64,000 nt of DNA from Planctomycetota bacterium. GTDB taxonomy: Bacteria > Planctomycetota > PUPC01 > JACPCR01. The notes below the pieces were generated by a model, which saw only the letters and a list, made by a program, of their open reading frames with translations, searched no databases and had not been told where the DNA came from. The first letter of the stretch is position 1; each line of letters begins with the position of its first letter. Location of the stretch: contig JACPCR010000064.1 in assembly GCA_016179685.1 (NCBI GenBank), forward strand, positions 94,170 through 158,169. Direction: 5' to 3'. This document shows positions 7,771 through 16,301 of the stretch, piece by piece. Made by a program: the position numbers and the translations under genes.

Positions 7771-9351
7771 ATGAACCAGGAATACAGACGTCATCTCATT
7801 GAACTGCGGGCTCTGGTCCTTGTGATGGTGGGAGCTTTCTTCGGGGCAGCCGCTGAGGGAGCGGATGATGTTTCCGATGGAACTTCCGGCAGTCCTTTCG
7901 GCATCAACGATGCCTATTCTGCTTCCGGCGAGCGGACAAGCGATTACCTGCTGGACTTGGGAGTGACCTGGATTTCGGATCACATTCCGAGGCGGGCGAT
8001 AGAGAAACAACTGAAGGATGGGGCCGTTCGCTACGATTTCTCCGAAATTGACGGCAAAATCCGCGAGTACGGTATTGAGAGTCATTGCCAAGCTTGGTTG
8101 ATCCTCAATATCGAGAGCTCGTATCAGTTTGAGGATGGTCGTCAGGCAGAATGGGGGAAGAAGAGCAGCCGCGGCAGGTTCATCCCACACGGGCCGAAAT
8201 CCTATGAGGCGTATGGGCGGTTTCTCCAGGAGACGGTGCGTTATATCAACAGCAGGTCGCCCGGCTGGAAGGTTCGCTATTGGAGTATCGACAACGAACA
8301 TGCCAGCCTTTTCCTGCCGGTATTCTGCAAGGCTGAGCTTGCTGAATTGCCGAAAGTCTCCGCGGCGGAAGGTGCGGCCGCCGCGGCAGAGTCGTATGCG
8401 GATCTACTCCTGTATTCCGCCCGAGTGATCCGAGAGGTCGATCCGGATGCCAAAATCGTCTTCGGCGGTCCCGGTGGCGGGACTCCCGACATCGAGTACG
8501 AGCTTTATTATTGGAAGTGCTTGTCGTGGCTGAAGAAAAAGGATGCGAGCGGCGGATTCAATTTCTTCGACTATCACAACTTCAACGTTTTTGAAGGCTA
8601 TCAGACCAATGCTCGCAACAAGGGATTGGACTATTTCCGGAAGGCGCTTTCCGAGTCGGGGTTCACAGAGAAACCCATCGTGATCAAAGCTGGCGGGACT
8701 CACTCCGGAGTAGACCGTATAGCGAAAAATCGTCGTTTGAAACGGCCCCAGACTGAGGCGCAGCAGGCGGAGTATCTTGTGAAGCGGTTTGTCTACCATG
8801 CCGCAAACGGCGTACAGACAATCCTATGGGGCACCATCACCGAAGACAGCAGTCTCCACGGCACCTTCAGCCAAGACGGCCTCGTGTACAATGGGACCCC
8901 CACAAGGGAAAAAGCTGACAGGCATCGAGAATCCGTTGACCCGGGCAAAGGAATCAAAAAGCTTTCCTACTACGCGATGAAATTCTTGATGGATCATCTC
9001 CGGGAAGTGGATTGGACGGCGGCTCAGAATATCATGCAAGGTGAGGACAATATCTACGCCTATCGTCTGAGGAGAAAGAAGACCGCGAGGATTTCTTATG
9101 TGGTTTGGTGGGACTACGTTAACGAACCGGAAATTGAGAAAAAAAATGTCAGGGTTGCGGTTGAAACGGGCAGGAGCGCGATCATTACAGAACTGTTGCC
9201 CCATGCTGAATCGGGGGTCGCCTTGAGGCAAAAGACGTATCCGGAATACTTCAGGAATGAACAGCGGCCGGTGGTCAATGGCTTGCTCACGCTGGCGCTT
9301 GGAAACAGTCCGGTCCTTGTTGAGATATTGAACGAAGACACACCCCACTAA
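7771..9351 (+). CDS. Secreted glycoside hydrolase-like protein (clan A type)
   Basis: The protein has 526 residues. A basic start and hydrophobic stretch (ALVLVMVGAFFGAAAEGA) act as a signal peptide cleaved near residue 30. The body resembles a TIM-barrel glycosidase of the GH39/GH5-like type. The segment YWSIDNEHAS places N175-E176 where clan A enzymes carry the Asn-Glu acid/base pair. The likely nucleophile further on is not certain. Base composition is visibly less GC-rich than the neighbours, with runs such as AGAAAAAAAATG near the end, which suggests horizontal acquisition. The start was chosen at the ATG before the signal peptide; the upstream open frame is non-coding. Confidence 0.65.
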   Translation: MNQEYRRHLIELRALVLVMVGAFFGAAAEGADDVSDGTSGSPFGINDAYSASGERTSDYLLDLGVTWISDHIPRRAIEKQLKDGAVRYDFSEIDGKIREYGIESHCQAWLILNIESSYQFEDGRQAEWGKKSSRGRFIPHGPKSYEAYGRFLQETVRYINSRSPGWKVRYWSIDNEHASLFLPVFCKAELAELPKVSAAEGAAAAAESYADLLLYSARVIREVDPDAKIVFGGPGGGTPDIEYELYYWKCLSWLKKKDASGGFNFFDYHNFNVFEGYQTNARNKGLDYFRKALSESGFTEKPIVIKAGGTHSGVDRIAKNRRLKRPQTEAQQAEYLVKRFVYHAANGVQTILWGTITEDSSLHGTFSQDGLVYNGTPTREKADRHRESVDPGKGIKKLSYYAMKFLMDHLREVDWTAAQNIMQGEDNIYAYRLRRKKTARISYVVWWDYVNEPEIEKKNVRVAVETGRSAIITELLPHAESGVALRQKTYPEYFRNEQRPVVNGLLTLALGNSPVLVEILNEDTPH

Positions 9352-9391
9352 AACAGATTGAGATTCCGAGACTGTTCAGGATTTTCGAGAC

Positions 9392-10210
9392 ATGCCGACG
9401 GTGAAGATTGGAGAGATCGACCTGGGCGCAGGCAGGCCGCTGGGGCTCATCGCCGGCCCCTGCGTGCTTGAGGACCGTGACCGCGTGTTTGGAATCGCCG
9501 AAAAACTGGTCAAGGTGGCGGGCCGACTCGAGATTCCCTTCATCTTCAAGTCCAGTTACGACAAGGCGAACCGGACGTCGTGCGGCAGTCCCCGGGGACC
9601 CGGGATGGAAGAGGGCCTGAGGCTTCTGGCGGCGGTCCGCTCCTACTTCGAGTGCCCGGTCCTTTCCGACGTTCACGAAGTGGCGCAGGTGTCGGCCGCA
9701 GCAGAGGTCCTCGACGTGCTCCAAATCCCGGCCCTGCTGTGCCGGCAGACGGATTTGATCCAGTCGGCAGCGAGGACCGGCCGTGCGGTGAACGTGAAGA
9801 AGGGCCAGTTCCTCGCTCCTTGGGACATGAAGAACGTGGTCGAGAAAGTGGAGGCCACGGGCTTCCAGAGACTGCTGCTGACGGAACGAGGGACCTGTTT
9901 CGGTTACAACGCCCTGGTCAGCGACTTCAGAGCGCTTCCGGTCCTCCGGAGCTTCGGATACCCGGTGATCTTTGATGGAACGCACAGCGTGCAGATGCCC
10001 GGGGGACAAGGGACGAAGTCCGGGGGCCAGCGCGAGATGGTCCCTTACCTCCTGCGCGCGGCTGCGGCCGTCGGCTGCGATGCGCTGTTTGTCGAGACGC
10101 ATCCGGACCCCGATCACGCGCCCTCGGACGGCCCCAACATGATTCCGATCGAGGACCTTGAGGGAATTCTGAAAAACGTGCTGGCGATCGATGCGGCGGC
10201 GCGGCGTTGA
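9392..10210 (+). CDS. kdsA: 3-deoxy-8-phosphooctulonate synthase
   Basis: This 272-residue enzyme condenses arabinose-5-phosphate with PEP to make Kdo-8-phosphate for lipopolysaccharide. Diagnostic segments are [80 protein letters not shown] and [13 protein letters not shown]24 in AGPCVLE is the residue that binds metal in the metal-dependent class; the metal-free class has Asn there. Presence of the gene indicates an outer membrane with Kdo. No other kds gene is adjacent; it opens a run of envelope and lipid genes. Confidence 0.95.
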   Translation: MPTVKIGEIDLGAGRPLGLIAGPCVLEDRDRVFGIAEKLVKVAGRLEIPFIFKSSYDKANRTSCGSPRGPGMEEGLRLLAAVRSYFECPVLSDVHEVAQVSAAAEVLDVLQIPALLCRQTDLIQSAARTGRAVNVKKGQFLAPWDMKNVVEKVEATGFQRLLLTERGTCFGYNALVSDFRALPVLRSFGYPVIFDGTHSVQMPGGQGTKSGGQREMVPYLLRAAAAVGCDALFVETHPDPDHAPSDGPNMIPIEDLEGILKNVLAIDAAARR

Positions 10211-10266
10211 ACCGGCTTGAGGGACCTTGGCAGCCGGGATAAAATGGGGCCGATGAGCGATCGAGT

Positions 10267-10314
10267 AAAGCACGCGTCTGGAGGTGCGGATGCACCTCCA
10301 GACGCGTGTACTTT
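10267..10314. repeat. Core-type hairpin P3 between kdsA and the lipoyl-domain gene
   Basis: Arms of about 21 nt, with a 2 nt TA insertion in the right arm, surround the core TGGAGGTGCGGATGCACCTC. It lies 57 bases after the kdsA stop. The outer arm (AAAGCACGCGTC) is unique to this copy. The centre CGGAT reads in the direction of the flanking genes. Confidence 0.85.
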
Positions 10315-10383
10315 AGGATTCGAGACGCAGACTTTTACAAGTCAGCCTCTACCCGTTGGCAGCGTCACGGGCATGGATGCGTC

Positions 10384-11013
10384 ATGTATCTGATTCGAAT
10401 ACCAAAGTTCAGCGAGAATATGGAAGAGGCCACGATTGTGGAATGGCTGAGAAAGGAGGGCGATGTGGTCACGCCCGGCGATGTCCTGCTTTCGGTGATC
10501 ACGGACAAGGCCGATTTCGAGATCGAAGCGGAAGCGAACGGCGTATTGCTGCGAATCGTGGCAGCGGAGAAGAGCAGCGTGCCGGTGAATTATGTCGTGG
10601 GCCTGATCGGTACGCCCGGCGAAGCGCTGCCGGATTACGAACGGATGAACTGCGAAGCGCGGGAACAATTCGCGGCCTTGGCGACGGGCTCGCCCGCGCC
10701 GTCGTCGGGCACGGCTGGGCAGAAGCGGCCGGAAGGGGCTGGAGTCCCGGCCTCGGGAGAGGTGGGCGAAGGCGGCGGCAGGGGAATCGGACCTGCAGCC
10801 TCCCCTCCCGCCTCCGGGCAGCCGGCAGCGCCCATGGCGGTCCGGGCTGCAAGTCCTTCCCCGGCTTCCGGCGTCCGCGTGATGGCCACGCCAGCGGCCC
10901 GGAGAGTGGCCAAGGAGCAGGGTGTGGACCTGGCGGCGGTACAGGCCTGGGCGAAGGCGGCCGGGCCGGTGACGCAGGAGATGGTCGAGGCCTTCGTGCG
11001 CCAAAGACCGTAA
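10384..11013 (+). CDS. Lipoyl-domain/E3-binding-domain protein without acyltransferase domain
   Basis: The 209-residue protein has an N-terminal biotinyl/lipoyl domain (1-77) with the modification motif TDKAD at K42. A flexible Pro/Ala/Gly linker (100-162) follows, then a peripheral subunit-binding domain (about 165-207, VMATPAARRVAKEQGVDL). It resembles the front of a 2-oxoacid dehydrogenase E2 but ends before the catalytic CoA-acyltransferase domain. No E1, E3 or catalytic E2 gene lies nearby; acpS follows 12 bases later. It could be a split E2 whose catalytic part is elsewhere, a lipoyl carrier, or a truncation. Confidence 0.75.
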   Translation: MYLIRIPKFSENMEEATIVEWLRKEGDVVTPGDVLLSVITDKADFEIEAEANGVLLRIVAAEKSSVPVNYVVGLIGTPGEALPDYERMNCEAREQFAALATGSPAPSSGTAGQKRPEGAGVPASGEVGEGGGRGIGPAASPPASGQPAAPMAVRAASPSPASGVRVMATPAARRVAKEQGVDLAAVQAWAKAAGPVTQEMVEAFVRQRP

Positions 11014-11025
11014 ACAGGTGCGAGC

Positions 11026-11403
11026 ATGATCATCGGCTGTGGAATCGATATCATCGAATTACAGCGCATGAAGGATATGATCGAACAATACGGCGCTCGC
11101 TTTCTGACCAAGGTTTTCAGCGATTCGGAAATCTCGTACTGTCTGGACCGGAAGAAGTCGTGGCAGCATTTCGCCGGCCGGTTCGCCGTCAAGGAGGCGG
11201 TCCTCAAGTGCCTCGGGACGGGCATCCAGTCGGGGATCACGTGGAAGGACGTGGAGGTATTGTCCGAGAGGATGGGGTCGCCCAAGGCGGTCCTGAGAGG
11301 CGGTGCAGAGAGGAGGGCCCGGGAGCTGGGCGTAAAGCACATTCACATCTCGATTTCTCATAGTGACACCCATGCCGTGGCGCAGGCCGTCGCCGAGGGT
11401 TAG
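11026..11403 (+). CDS. acpS: Holo-[acyl-carrier-protein] synthase
   Basis: This 125-residue phosphopantetheinyl transferase of the short AcpS type moves 4'-phosphopantetheine from CoA to acyl carrier protein. The metal and CoA site is clear: IGCGIDIIE with D8, and RFAVKEAVLKCLGTG with the conserved KEA. The C-terminal HIHISISHSDTHAVA is the usual last strand. It is closely spaced after the lipoyl-domain gene and before fabG, so it probably shares their transcript. Confidence 0.93.
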   Translation: MIIGCGIDIIELQRMKDMIEQYGARFLTKVFSDSEISYCLDRKKSWQHFAGRFAVKEAVLKCLGTGIQSGITWKDVEVLSERMGSPKAVLRGGAERRARELGVKHIHISISHSDTHAVAQAVAEG

Positions 11404-11451
11404 CAAAGCGTTGCCTCAAACCGACGCGTGTGGCCGAACGACCCGAACCGA

Positions 11452-12249
11452 ATGGAAAGAGAAACGGAATCTGTTGCCACATCTGAACCGGCCGCGGTCG
11501 CCGGACGCATCCTGGCCGGCCGGAGTGCACTCGTGACCGGCGGGTCCCGGGGGATCGGCCGTGCCATGGTCCGCGCGCTGGCCGAGGCAGGGGCGAAGGT
11601 GCTCTTCACGTACCGCCAGAGCGAGTCGGAGGCGAAGGCGCTCGAAGACGAATTGCGGCCCTCGGCGTCGGAGACGGGATCGGTCCGCTGCGACGTCCGC
11701 GATGCCGAGTCGGTCCGCTCGGCCGTCGATGCGGCCCTGACGCGCTTCGGCCGCGTGGACATCCTGGTCAACAATGCAGGCATTCTGCGGGAACAACTGC
11801 TGGCGTTCACCAAGGAAACGGAGTGGAACGAGGTTGTGGACACGAATTTGAAGGGCCCGTTCCTGTTCTGCAAGGCGCTGGTCCGGCAGATGGGCCGGCA
11901 GCACTACGGGCGGATCATCAACATCTCGTCCGTGGCGGCGCTGATGGGAGACGTGCCCCGGGCGAGCTACTGCGCATCCAAGGCGGGCCTCATCGGCCTC
12001 ACGCGCGCGGTCGCGCGGGAGGCCGCAGGCCAGGGGATCACGGTCAACGCCGTCGCGCCCGGAATCATCGAGACGGACCTTCTCGCCCGTCTGCCGGAAA
12101 CCAAACGGAAATCCTACGAGGAGCGCATCCCCATGGGCCGGTTCGGGCACGCCTCGGAGGTCGCTTCGGTGGTCGTTTTCCTGGCATCGGACCGTTCGGC
12201 CTATATCACCGGACAGGTTCTTTGCGTTGACGGTGGGTTGCATATGTAA
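11452..12249 (+). CDS. fabG: 3-oxoacyl-[acyl-carrier-protein] reductase
   Basis: This 265-residue SDR has GGSRGIG (30-36), NNAG (107-110), S160 in INISS and the Y173-C-A-S-K177 catalytic motif. The ending YITGQVLCVDGGLHM is typical of FabG. It reduces 3-oxoacyl-ACP with NADPH in fatty acid elongation. The first ATG was preferred over a GTG 24 bases upstream. Linkage to acpS supports a fatty-acid rather than sugar role, although no fabD, fabF or acpP is in the window. Confidence 0.85.
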   Translation: MERETESVATSEPAAVAGRILAGRSALVTGGSRGIGRAMVRALAEAGAKVLFTYRQSESEAKALEDELRPSASETGSVRCDVRDAESVRSAVDAALTRFGRVDILVNNAGILREQLLAFTKETEWNEVVDTNLKGPFLFCKALVRQMGRQHYGRIINISSVAALMGDVPRASYCASKAGLIGLTRAVAREAAGQGITVNAVAPGIIETDLLARLPETKRKSYEERIPMGRFGHASEVASVVVFLASDRSAYITGQVLCVDGGLHM

Positions 12250-12300
12250 TCAATGAGGGCGAGAACGAGCACGAGGACGTGTACGGGCCCGCGCATCCCC

Positions 12301-13002
12301 ATGGGAAAGATAGAAGGCATTCTGCTGGATTTCGGTGGTACGCTCGATTCCGATGGCATCTACTGGTATGACCTATTCCACGAGCTTTGCGTGGAGCAGG
12401 GACTGAGGCTGGACCGCGCGGCGTTCGAAGAGGAAGCACACGCGGCAGGAGGCGCGATCGCCCGGCATGCAGATATCCGGAGGTTAAGCCACGAAGGCAC
12501 GGTCACGAGATTATTCGAGGCGCTGGGTGAGCGACTCGAACGAAATTTCGGTTTTCACCTCGAGCCTGGCCGGGCTTCCCGAGATTTTTTCGACCGATGC
12601 CGGCCGTGGCTCAACGAGAATCTGGCGGTGGTCAGGAACCTGGCGCAGAATTTCCAGCTCGGAGTGGTCTCCAATAATTGGGGTAACGCACGGGGCTGGT
12701 GCGAAGAACACGGTTTCCTTCCCTACCTGAAGGTCGTGGTGGATTCCGCGCTGGCGGGCATCAGTAAACCGCGGCCCGAAATCTTCCTGTCCGGCCTGCA
12801 AGGACTGGGGCTTCCGGCTCAACAGGTCGCTTACGTCGGCGATCGCTATCATACGGACATGGTGGGAGCCAGAAACGTGGGGATGACCACGGTCTGGGTA
12901 CGACACCCGAAATCGCCGGAGAAGATGGACGACGGTGTGGTGGACTTTGTGATCCCGTCGCTGTCCGGCCTCCTGGCGGTCGCCCGGTCGCATTGGGTTT
13001 AG
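12301..13002 (+). CDS. HAD superfamily hydrolase with modified motif I
   Basis: This 233-residue HAD protein has motif I DFGGTLD (10-16), so the second aspartate (general acid/base in DxD enzymes) is replaced by G12. Later motifs are present: VVSNNWG (motif II region), GISKPRPEIF with the conserved lysine, and YVGDRYHTDMVGA with the acidic pair. A helical cap lies between motifs I and II. Such DxG forms occur in HAD proteins without normal phosphatase activity, so the reaction is unclear. It lies 51 bases after fabG. Its TAG stop begins an imperfect hairpin. Confidence 0.75.
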   Translation: MGKIEGILLDFGGTLDSDGIYWYDLFHELCVEQGLRLDRAAFEEEAHAAGGAIARHADIRRLSHEGTVTRLFEALGERLERNFGFHLEPGRASRDFFDRCRPWLNENLAVVRNLAQNFQLGVVSNNWGNARGWCEEHGFLPYLKVVVDSALAGISKPRPEIFLSGLQGLGLPAQQVAYVGDRYHTDMVGARNVGMTTVWVRHPKSPEKMDDGVVDFVIPSLSGLLAVARSHWV

Positions 13003-13045
13003 TTCCCCGGTTCAGAAGTGCAAGAGCATTTCTGAAACGGGAAAC
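13002..13045. repeat. Imperfect core-type hairpin P4a at the HAD stop
   Basis: 19 nt arms with three mismatches start at the last base of the TAG stop. The centre CAGAAGTGCAAGAGCATTTC is a diverged form of the family core. It is followed within four bases by hairpin P4b. Confidence 0.65.
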
Positions 13046-13048
13046 CAA

Positions 13049-13094
13049 AGTCCACGCTCAGGGAAGTGCGGGTGCACTTCCCTGAGCGTGGACT
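13049..13094. repeat. Perfect core-type hairpin P4b
   Basis: Perfect 21 bp arms around the tetranucleotide GGGT, with core GGAAGTGCGGGTGCACTTCC and outer arm AGTCCACGCTCA. It ends 42 bases before the chosen start of the creatininase-family gene. It is one of the two best-preserved copies and a good reference for the family consensus. Confidence 0.92.
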
Positions 13095-13136
13095 CACATG
13101 CCCGAAGGAAAGCTCAGGATGCCGGAAAGGGAAAAC

Positions 13137-13931
13137 ATGAGACCCTGGAAATTGCAAGAGATGACTTACAAGCAGGTACGGGAGACCCCGATGGATGTGG
13201 CGCTGCTGCCGATCGGATCGACCGAGGCGCACAATTTGCACCTGCCTTACGGGACAGATTTTTACCAAGTGGAGGCCGTGTCGAATCTCGCGTGCGAACG
13301 CGCTGCGTCCGCGGGAGCGAAGGTGGTGCGCCTGCCGGGCATTCCGTATGGCGTCGAGTCCAACCTCCAGGCCTTCAAGCTCACGATGCACGTGAGGCAG
13401 GCGACCCTGGACACCTTGGTCGGTGACTTGGTACGCTCGCTGGACCGGCACGGAATCCGGAAGCTGGTGTTGGTGAACGGGCACGGGGGCAACAATTTTC
13501 AGCCGTGCGTGCGCGATCTTTACGGGCAGACCGGAGTTTTCATCGCGGTGGTGGACTGGTGGAAGATGGGGCAAGATTCGCGAGAGACGATATTTTCGAA
13601 GACGGGGGAGCATGCCGACGAAATGGAGACGAGCAATTGCCTGCATCTGATTCCAGACCTGGTGCACCTGGAGGACGCCGATGAGGGCAAGGTGCGCCGG
13701 ACGCGTTTCGAGGCGCTGAACCGAGGTTGGGCGTGGATTCCGAGGCCCTGGGATCGGCTGACGACCCAGAGCGGGTATGGGGACCCCCGGCAAGCGACGG
13801 CGGAGAAGGGTCAGCGTTTCCTGGATTTGATTGCGGGCCGCCTCTCCCAGTTCCTGGTCGAACTGAGCGAGTCGCCCATGGATGGGTTGTTCCCCTATCT
13901 TCCTCAGCCGCAAAAGGAGTCGGACACATGA
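13137..13931 (+). CDS. Creatininase family protein
   Basis: The family pattern is clear: LLPIGSTEAHNLHLPYGTD carries the Glu, His and Asp metal ligands, and VLVNGHGGNN follows. Members hydrolyse cyclic or linear amides, as in creatininase, the mycofactocin peptidase MftE and FAPy deformylase, so the substrate is open. Three in-frame ATGs are possible; the third was chosen for its GAAAGGG site five bases upstream, giving 264 residues. The earlier two lie against hairpin P4b. Its stop overlaps the moeA start (ATGA), indicating translational coupling. Confidence 0.8.
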   Translation: MRPWKLQEMTYKQVRETPMDVALLPIGSTEAHNLHLPYGTDFYQVEAVSNLACERAASAGAKVVRLPGIPYGVESNLQAFKLTMHVRQATLDTLVGDLVRSLDRHGIRKLVLVNGHGGNNFQPCVRDLYGQTGVFIAVVDWWKMGQDSRETIFSKTGEHADEMETSNCLHLIPDLVHLEDADEGKVRRTRFEALNRGWAWIPRPWDRLTTQSGYGDPRQATAEKGQRFLDLIAGRLSQFLVELSESPMDGLFPYLPQPQKESDT

Positions 13932-15157
13932 TGGTGACTGTGGACGATGCGCTGAGGATGGTCCTGGAACGGGCACTGCCCCTTCCTGTGGAGTCCGTAC
14001 CCCTCCGCGATGTTCAGGGACGCACCCTGGCAGAGGAAGTGGTGGCCGATGAGGACGTGCCGGCTTTCGATCGGTCGACGATGGATGGGTATGCCGCGAA
14101 TTCAGGGGACATGGTCAATGGAGAAACGGTGCTGGCGGTGGTGGAAGACCTCTTTGCGGGAGAGCTACCCCGGCGTGCGTTGAGGCGCGGCGAGGCGGCC
14201 CGGATCATGACAGGGGCGCCCATCCCGCGGGGAGCGGACTGCGTCGTTATGGTGGAAAAGACTCGATCAGCGGGACCCGGGCACGTGTGCGTACGCGGGC
14301 GCGCAAGACCGATGCAAAATCTCGTGGTCAGGGGCCAGTTCGTTCGGAAAGGCGAGCGGTTGCTTCCTCCGGGCCAGGTGTTGAGACCGGCGGACGTGAG
14401 CCTTCTCGCCTTCGTCGGGGTGGCTTCTCCACGAGTTTACCGGGCCGCTGAATGTGCTGTGCTGTCAACCGGGAACGAGCTGGTCGAACCGGAAGAGAAG
14501 CCCGGGCCCGGCCTGATTCGGAACAGCAATGCCTATGGCCTCTCGGCGCAGTGCGCCGCGGCAGGGGCGCGGATTCGGTTTTTGGGCATCGGCCGTGACG
14601 AGCCAGAGACGCTAAAACAGCTTGTACGGCAAGGACTTGAGTCCGACGTCCTGGTCACAACCGGCGGCGCATCGGTCGGTGAAAAGGACCTCGTTGGCCG
14701 CATCCTGGTGGAGGAAGGGGTGGAAATCTGCTTCAATCGCGTAGCGGTGAAGCCGGGGAAACCGATGTGGTTCGGCACAAGGGGCAGAGTGCTGGTCTTC
14801 GGGCTTCCGGGCAACCCACTTTCCGCCATGGTGACGGCGGAGCTATTCGTGCTTCCTGCCTTGAGGAGACTGGCGGGCCAGACCCAACCTGAACCCAGAA
14901 TTTGGCACGTGCGACTCGGGGAGGGGCCGGTGCAGGCTCTGGACCGGCGGCAATATCTTCCCGCTCGCCTGAGGCTCGATGGGCCCGAGTGCATAGCACA
15001 GCCGGTGTTGTCGCACGGGTCGGGCGACCTGATATCCATCATCCATGCGGATGGGTTGGTGGTCATTCCGGAGGACAGGGAAGCGCCGAGGAGAGGCGAT
15101 GTGGTTGAATTTCTCCCCCTGGCGTTGGAAGTTCGAAGCGTGGGGCTTTCTCCTTGA
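13928..15157 (+). CDS. moeA: Molybdopterin molybdenumtransferase
   Basis: This 409-residue MoeA inserts molybdenum or tungsten into adenylylated molybdopterin. Landmarks are DRSTMDGYA, RIMTGAPIPRGADCVV, the MoCF-binding TTGGASVGEKDLV, VAVKPGKP and GLPGNPLSA. The start ATG overlaps the preceding stop codon. It is the only molybdopterin gene in the window, but a tungsten-type oxidoreductase that would use its product is encoded about 19 kb downstream. The promoter of the next transcription unit overlaps its stop codon. Confidence 0.95.
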   Translation: MMVTVDDALRMVLERALPLPVESVPLRDVQGRTLAEEVVADEDVPAFDRSTMDGYAANSGDMVNGETVLAVVEDLFAGELPRRALRRGEAARIMTGAPIPRGADCVVMVEKTRSAGPGHVCVRGRARPMQNLVVRGQFVRKGERLLPPGQVLRPADVSLLAFVGVASPRVYRAAECAVLSTGNELVEPEEKPGPGLIRNSNAYGLSAQCAAAGARIRFLGIGRDEPETLKQLVRQGLESDVLVTTGGASVGEKDLVGRILVEEGVEICFNRVAVKPGKPMWFGTRGRVLVFGLPGNPLSAMVTAELFVLPALRRLAGQTQPEPRIWHVRLGEGPVQALDRRQYLPARLRLDGPECIAQPVLSHGSGDLISIIHADGLVVIPEDREAPRRGDVVEFLPLALEVRSVGLSP

Positions 15158-15181
15158 CGAAATCCACCCTATCTATATAAT
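15154..15181 (+). promoter_or_regulatory. Sigma-70 promoter of the coiled-coil/mre cluster
   Basis: TTGACG and a perfect TATAAT are 16 bases apart, overlapping the moeA stop codon and about 130 bases before the next start. It probably drives the coiled-coil gene and perhaps the following mre genes. Confidence 0.65.
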
Positions 15182-15315
15182 CCTGTGCGGTTTGTGGCGA
15201 GATGAGATTTGACCCGAGCTGATCTCGAGCAAGACAGTGGCAGGCCGGCGTTAAGCAAGCCGGGCAATCGAGGCCGGGTCCGACGCCCTGACGTTCGAGA
15301 AGGCAGACGACTACC

Positions 15316-16263
15316 ATGAGTTTCCTAGGCAAGGTATTGGTCATTTTGAACCTGCTTCTCGCGGTCATCTATGCGGGCATCAGCGCCGTTCTCTACACTC
15401 AGCGGGTGGACTACAAGGCGCAAATATCGGCCCTGGAGCAACAGCGCCAGAAGTTCATCGATTTCATGAACAAGCAGGAGTACAAGAGCACCGCGTCCGT
15501 CGGCTCCATCGAGCAGCGCAACGAAATTCCGGACTATATCACCGTGGTGCGGAACGTGGGCTCGGAGTTGAAGAACCTGCTCGAGAAGCACGAGATCGAG
15601 GTCAATAAGCTCAAGGACCAGGGCAAGTTTCTGGAATCGAAAATCTCGGATTTGGAGAACAAACTGAAGGATGAGGAGTCCAAGCGGCAGATTTCCGACC
15701 AGAAGCTCGGAGAATCGGAACTGGAGCGCAAGAAGCTGCTGACGGACTATCAGAATCTGAATGCCCGGATGGACGAGCTTCGCGAAGCGAGAGATGCAGC
15801 CGAGAAGGAATTGAAGGATTTCAGGGGCAAACATGACACGCTTTACACCCAGCACCTCCAGTTGACGACCAAGGCGGCTCGGCTCGACGAGGAGGTCAAG
15901 GAAGCTGAACTGGCGAGCAAACAGGCCCAGACGAGAATCGAGCGACTGGAGACCGAATTAAAATTCATTCATGAACGGTTTCCAGAAACCATCACCGGCG
16001 GGGGAACTAGGCCGGAGGGAGGAGAGGGCCCCATCATCCGAGGCCGCGTGCTGGCCGTGAAGCCTGACCTGAAATTGGTTATCATCGATAAGGGCGGCCC
16101 GGATAAGGTCCAGCCCGGCATGCGGTTTATCGTCTACCGGGCGGACCAGTTTGTCGGCCATATCGAGGTGGAGAAGGTGATCGGGGAGTATTCCTCGGCC
16201 AAGATCACGAACGCCAAGATTTCGATTCAGCAAGGCGACCAGATCGCCAATCGACTGCAATGA
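15316..16263 (+). CDS. Membrane-anchored coiled-coil protein
   Basis: The 315-residue protein has one N-terminal transmembrane helix (about 5-28, VLVILNLLLAVIYAGISAVL). A long charged coiled coil (about 32-225) follows, then a compact C-terminal domain (about 240-315: GRVLAVKPDLKLVIIDKGGP, GMRFIVYR, GDQIANRL). The C-terminal part resembles the beta-rich flagellar-assembly-like modules of planctomycete hypothetical proteins. The layout is that of MreC (TM, coiled coil, beta domain), and real mreB and mreC follow downstream, so a scaffold role in wall synthesis is an inference. No enzyme motif is visible. Confidence 0.65.
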   Translation: MSFLGKVLVILNLLLAVIYAGISAVLYTQRVDYKAQISALEQQRQKFIDFMNKQEYKSTASVGSIEQRNEIPDYITVVRNVGSELKNLLEKHEIEVNKLKDQGKFLESKISDLENKLKDEESKRQISDQKLGESELERKKLLTDYQNLNARMDELREARDAAEKELKDFRGKHDTLYTQHLQLTTKAARLDEEVKEAELASKQAQTRIERLETELKFIHERFPETITGGGTRPEGGEGPIIRGRVLAVKPDLKLVIIDKGGPDKVQPGMRFIVYRADQFVGHIEVEKVIGEYSSAKITNAKISIQQGDQIANRLQ

Positions 16264-16301
16264 CGGCATGAGCCGAACACGGAACTGGCGTTGCTGAGAC
16301 T

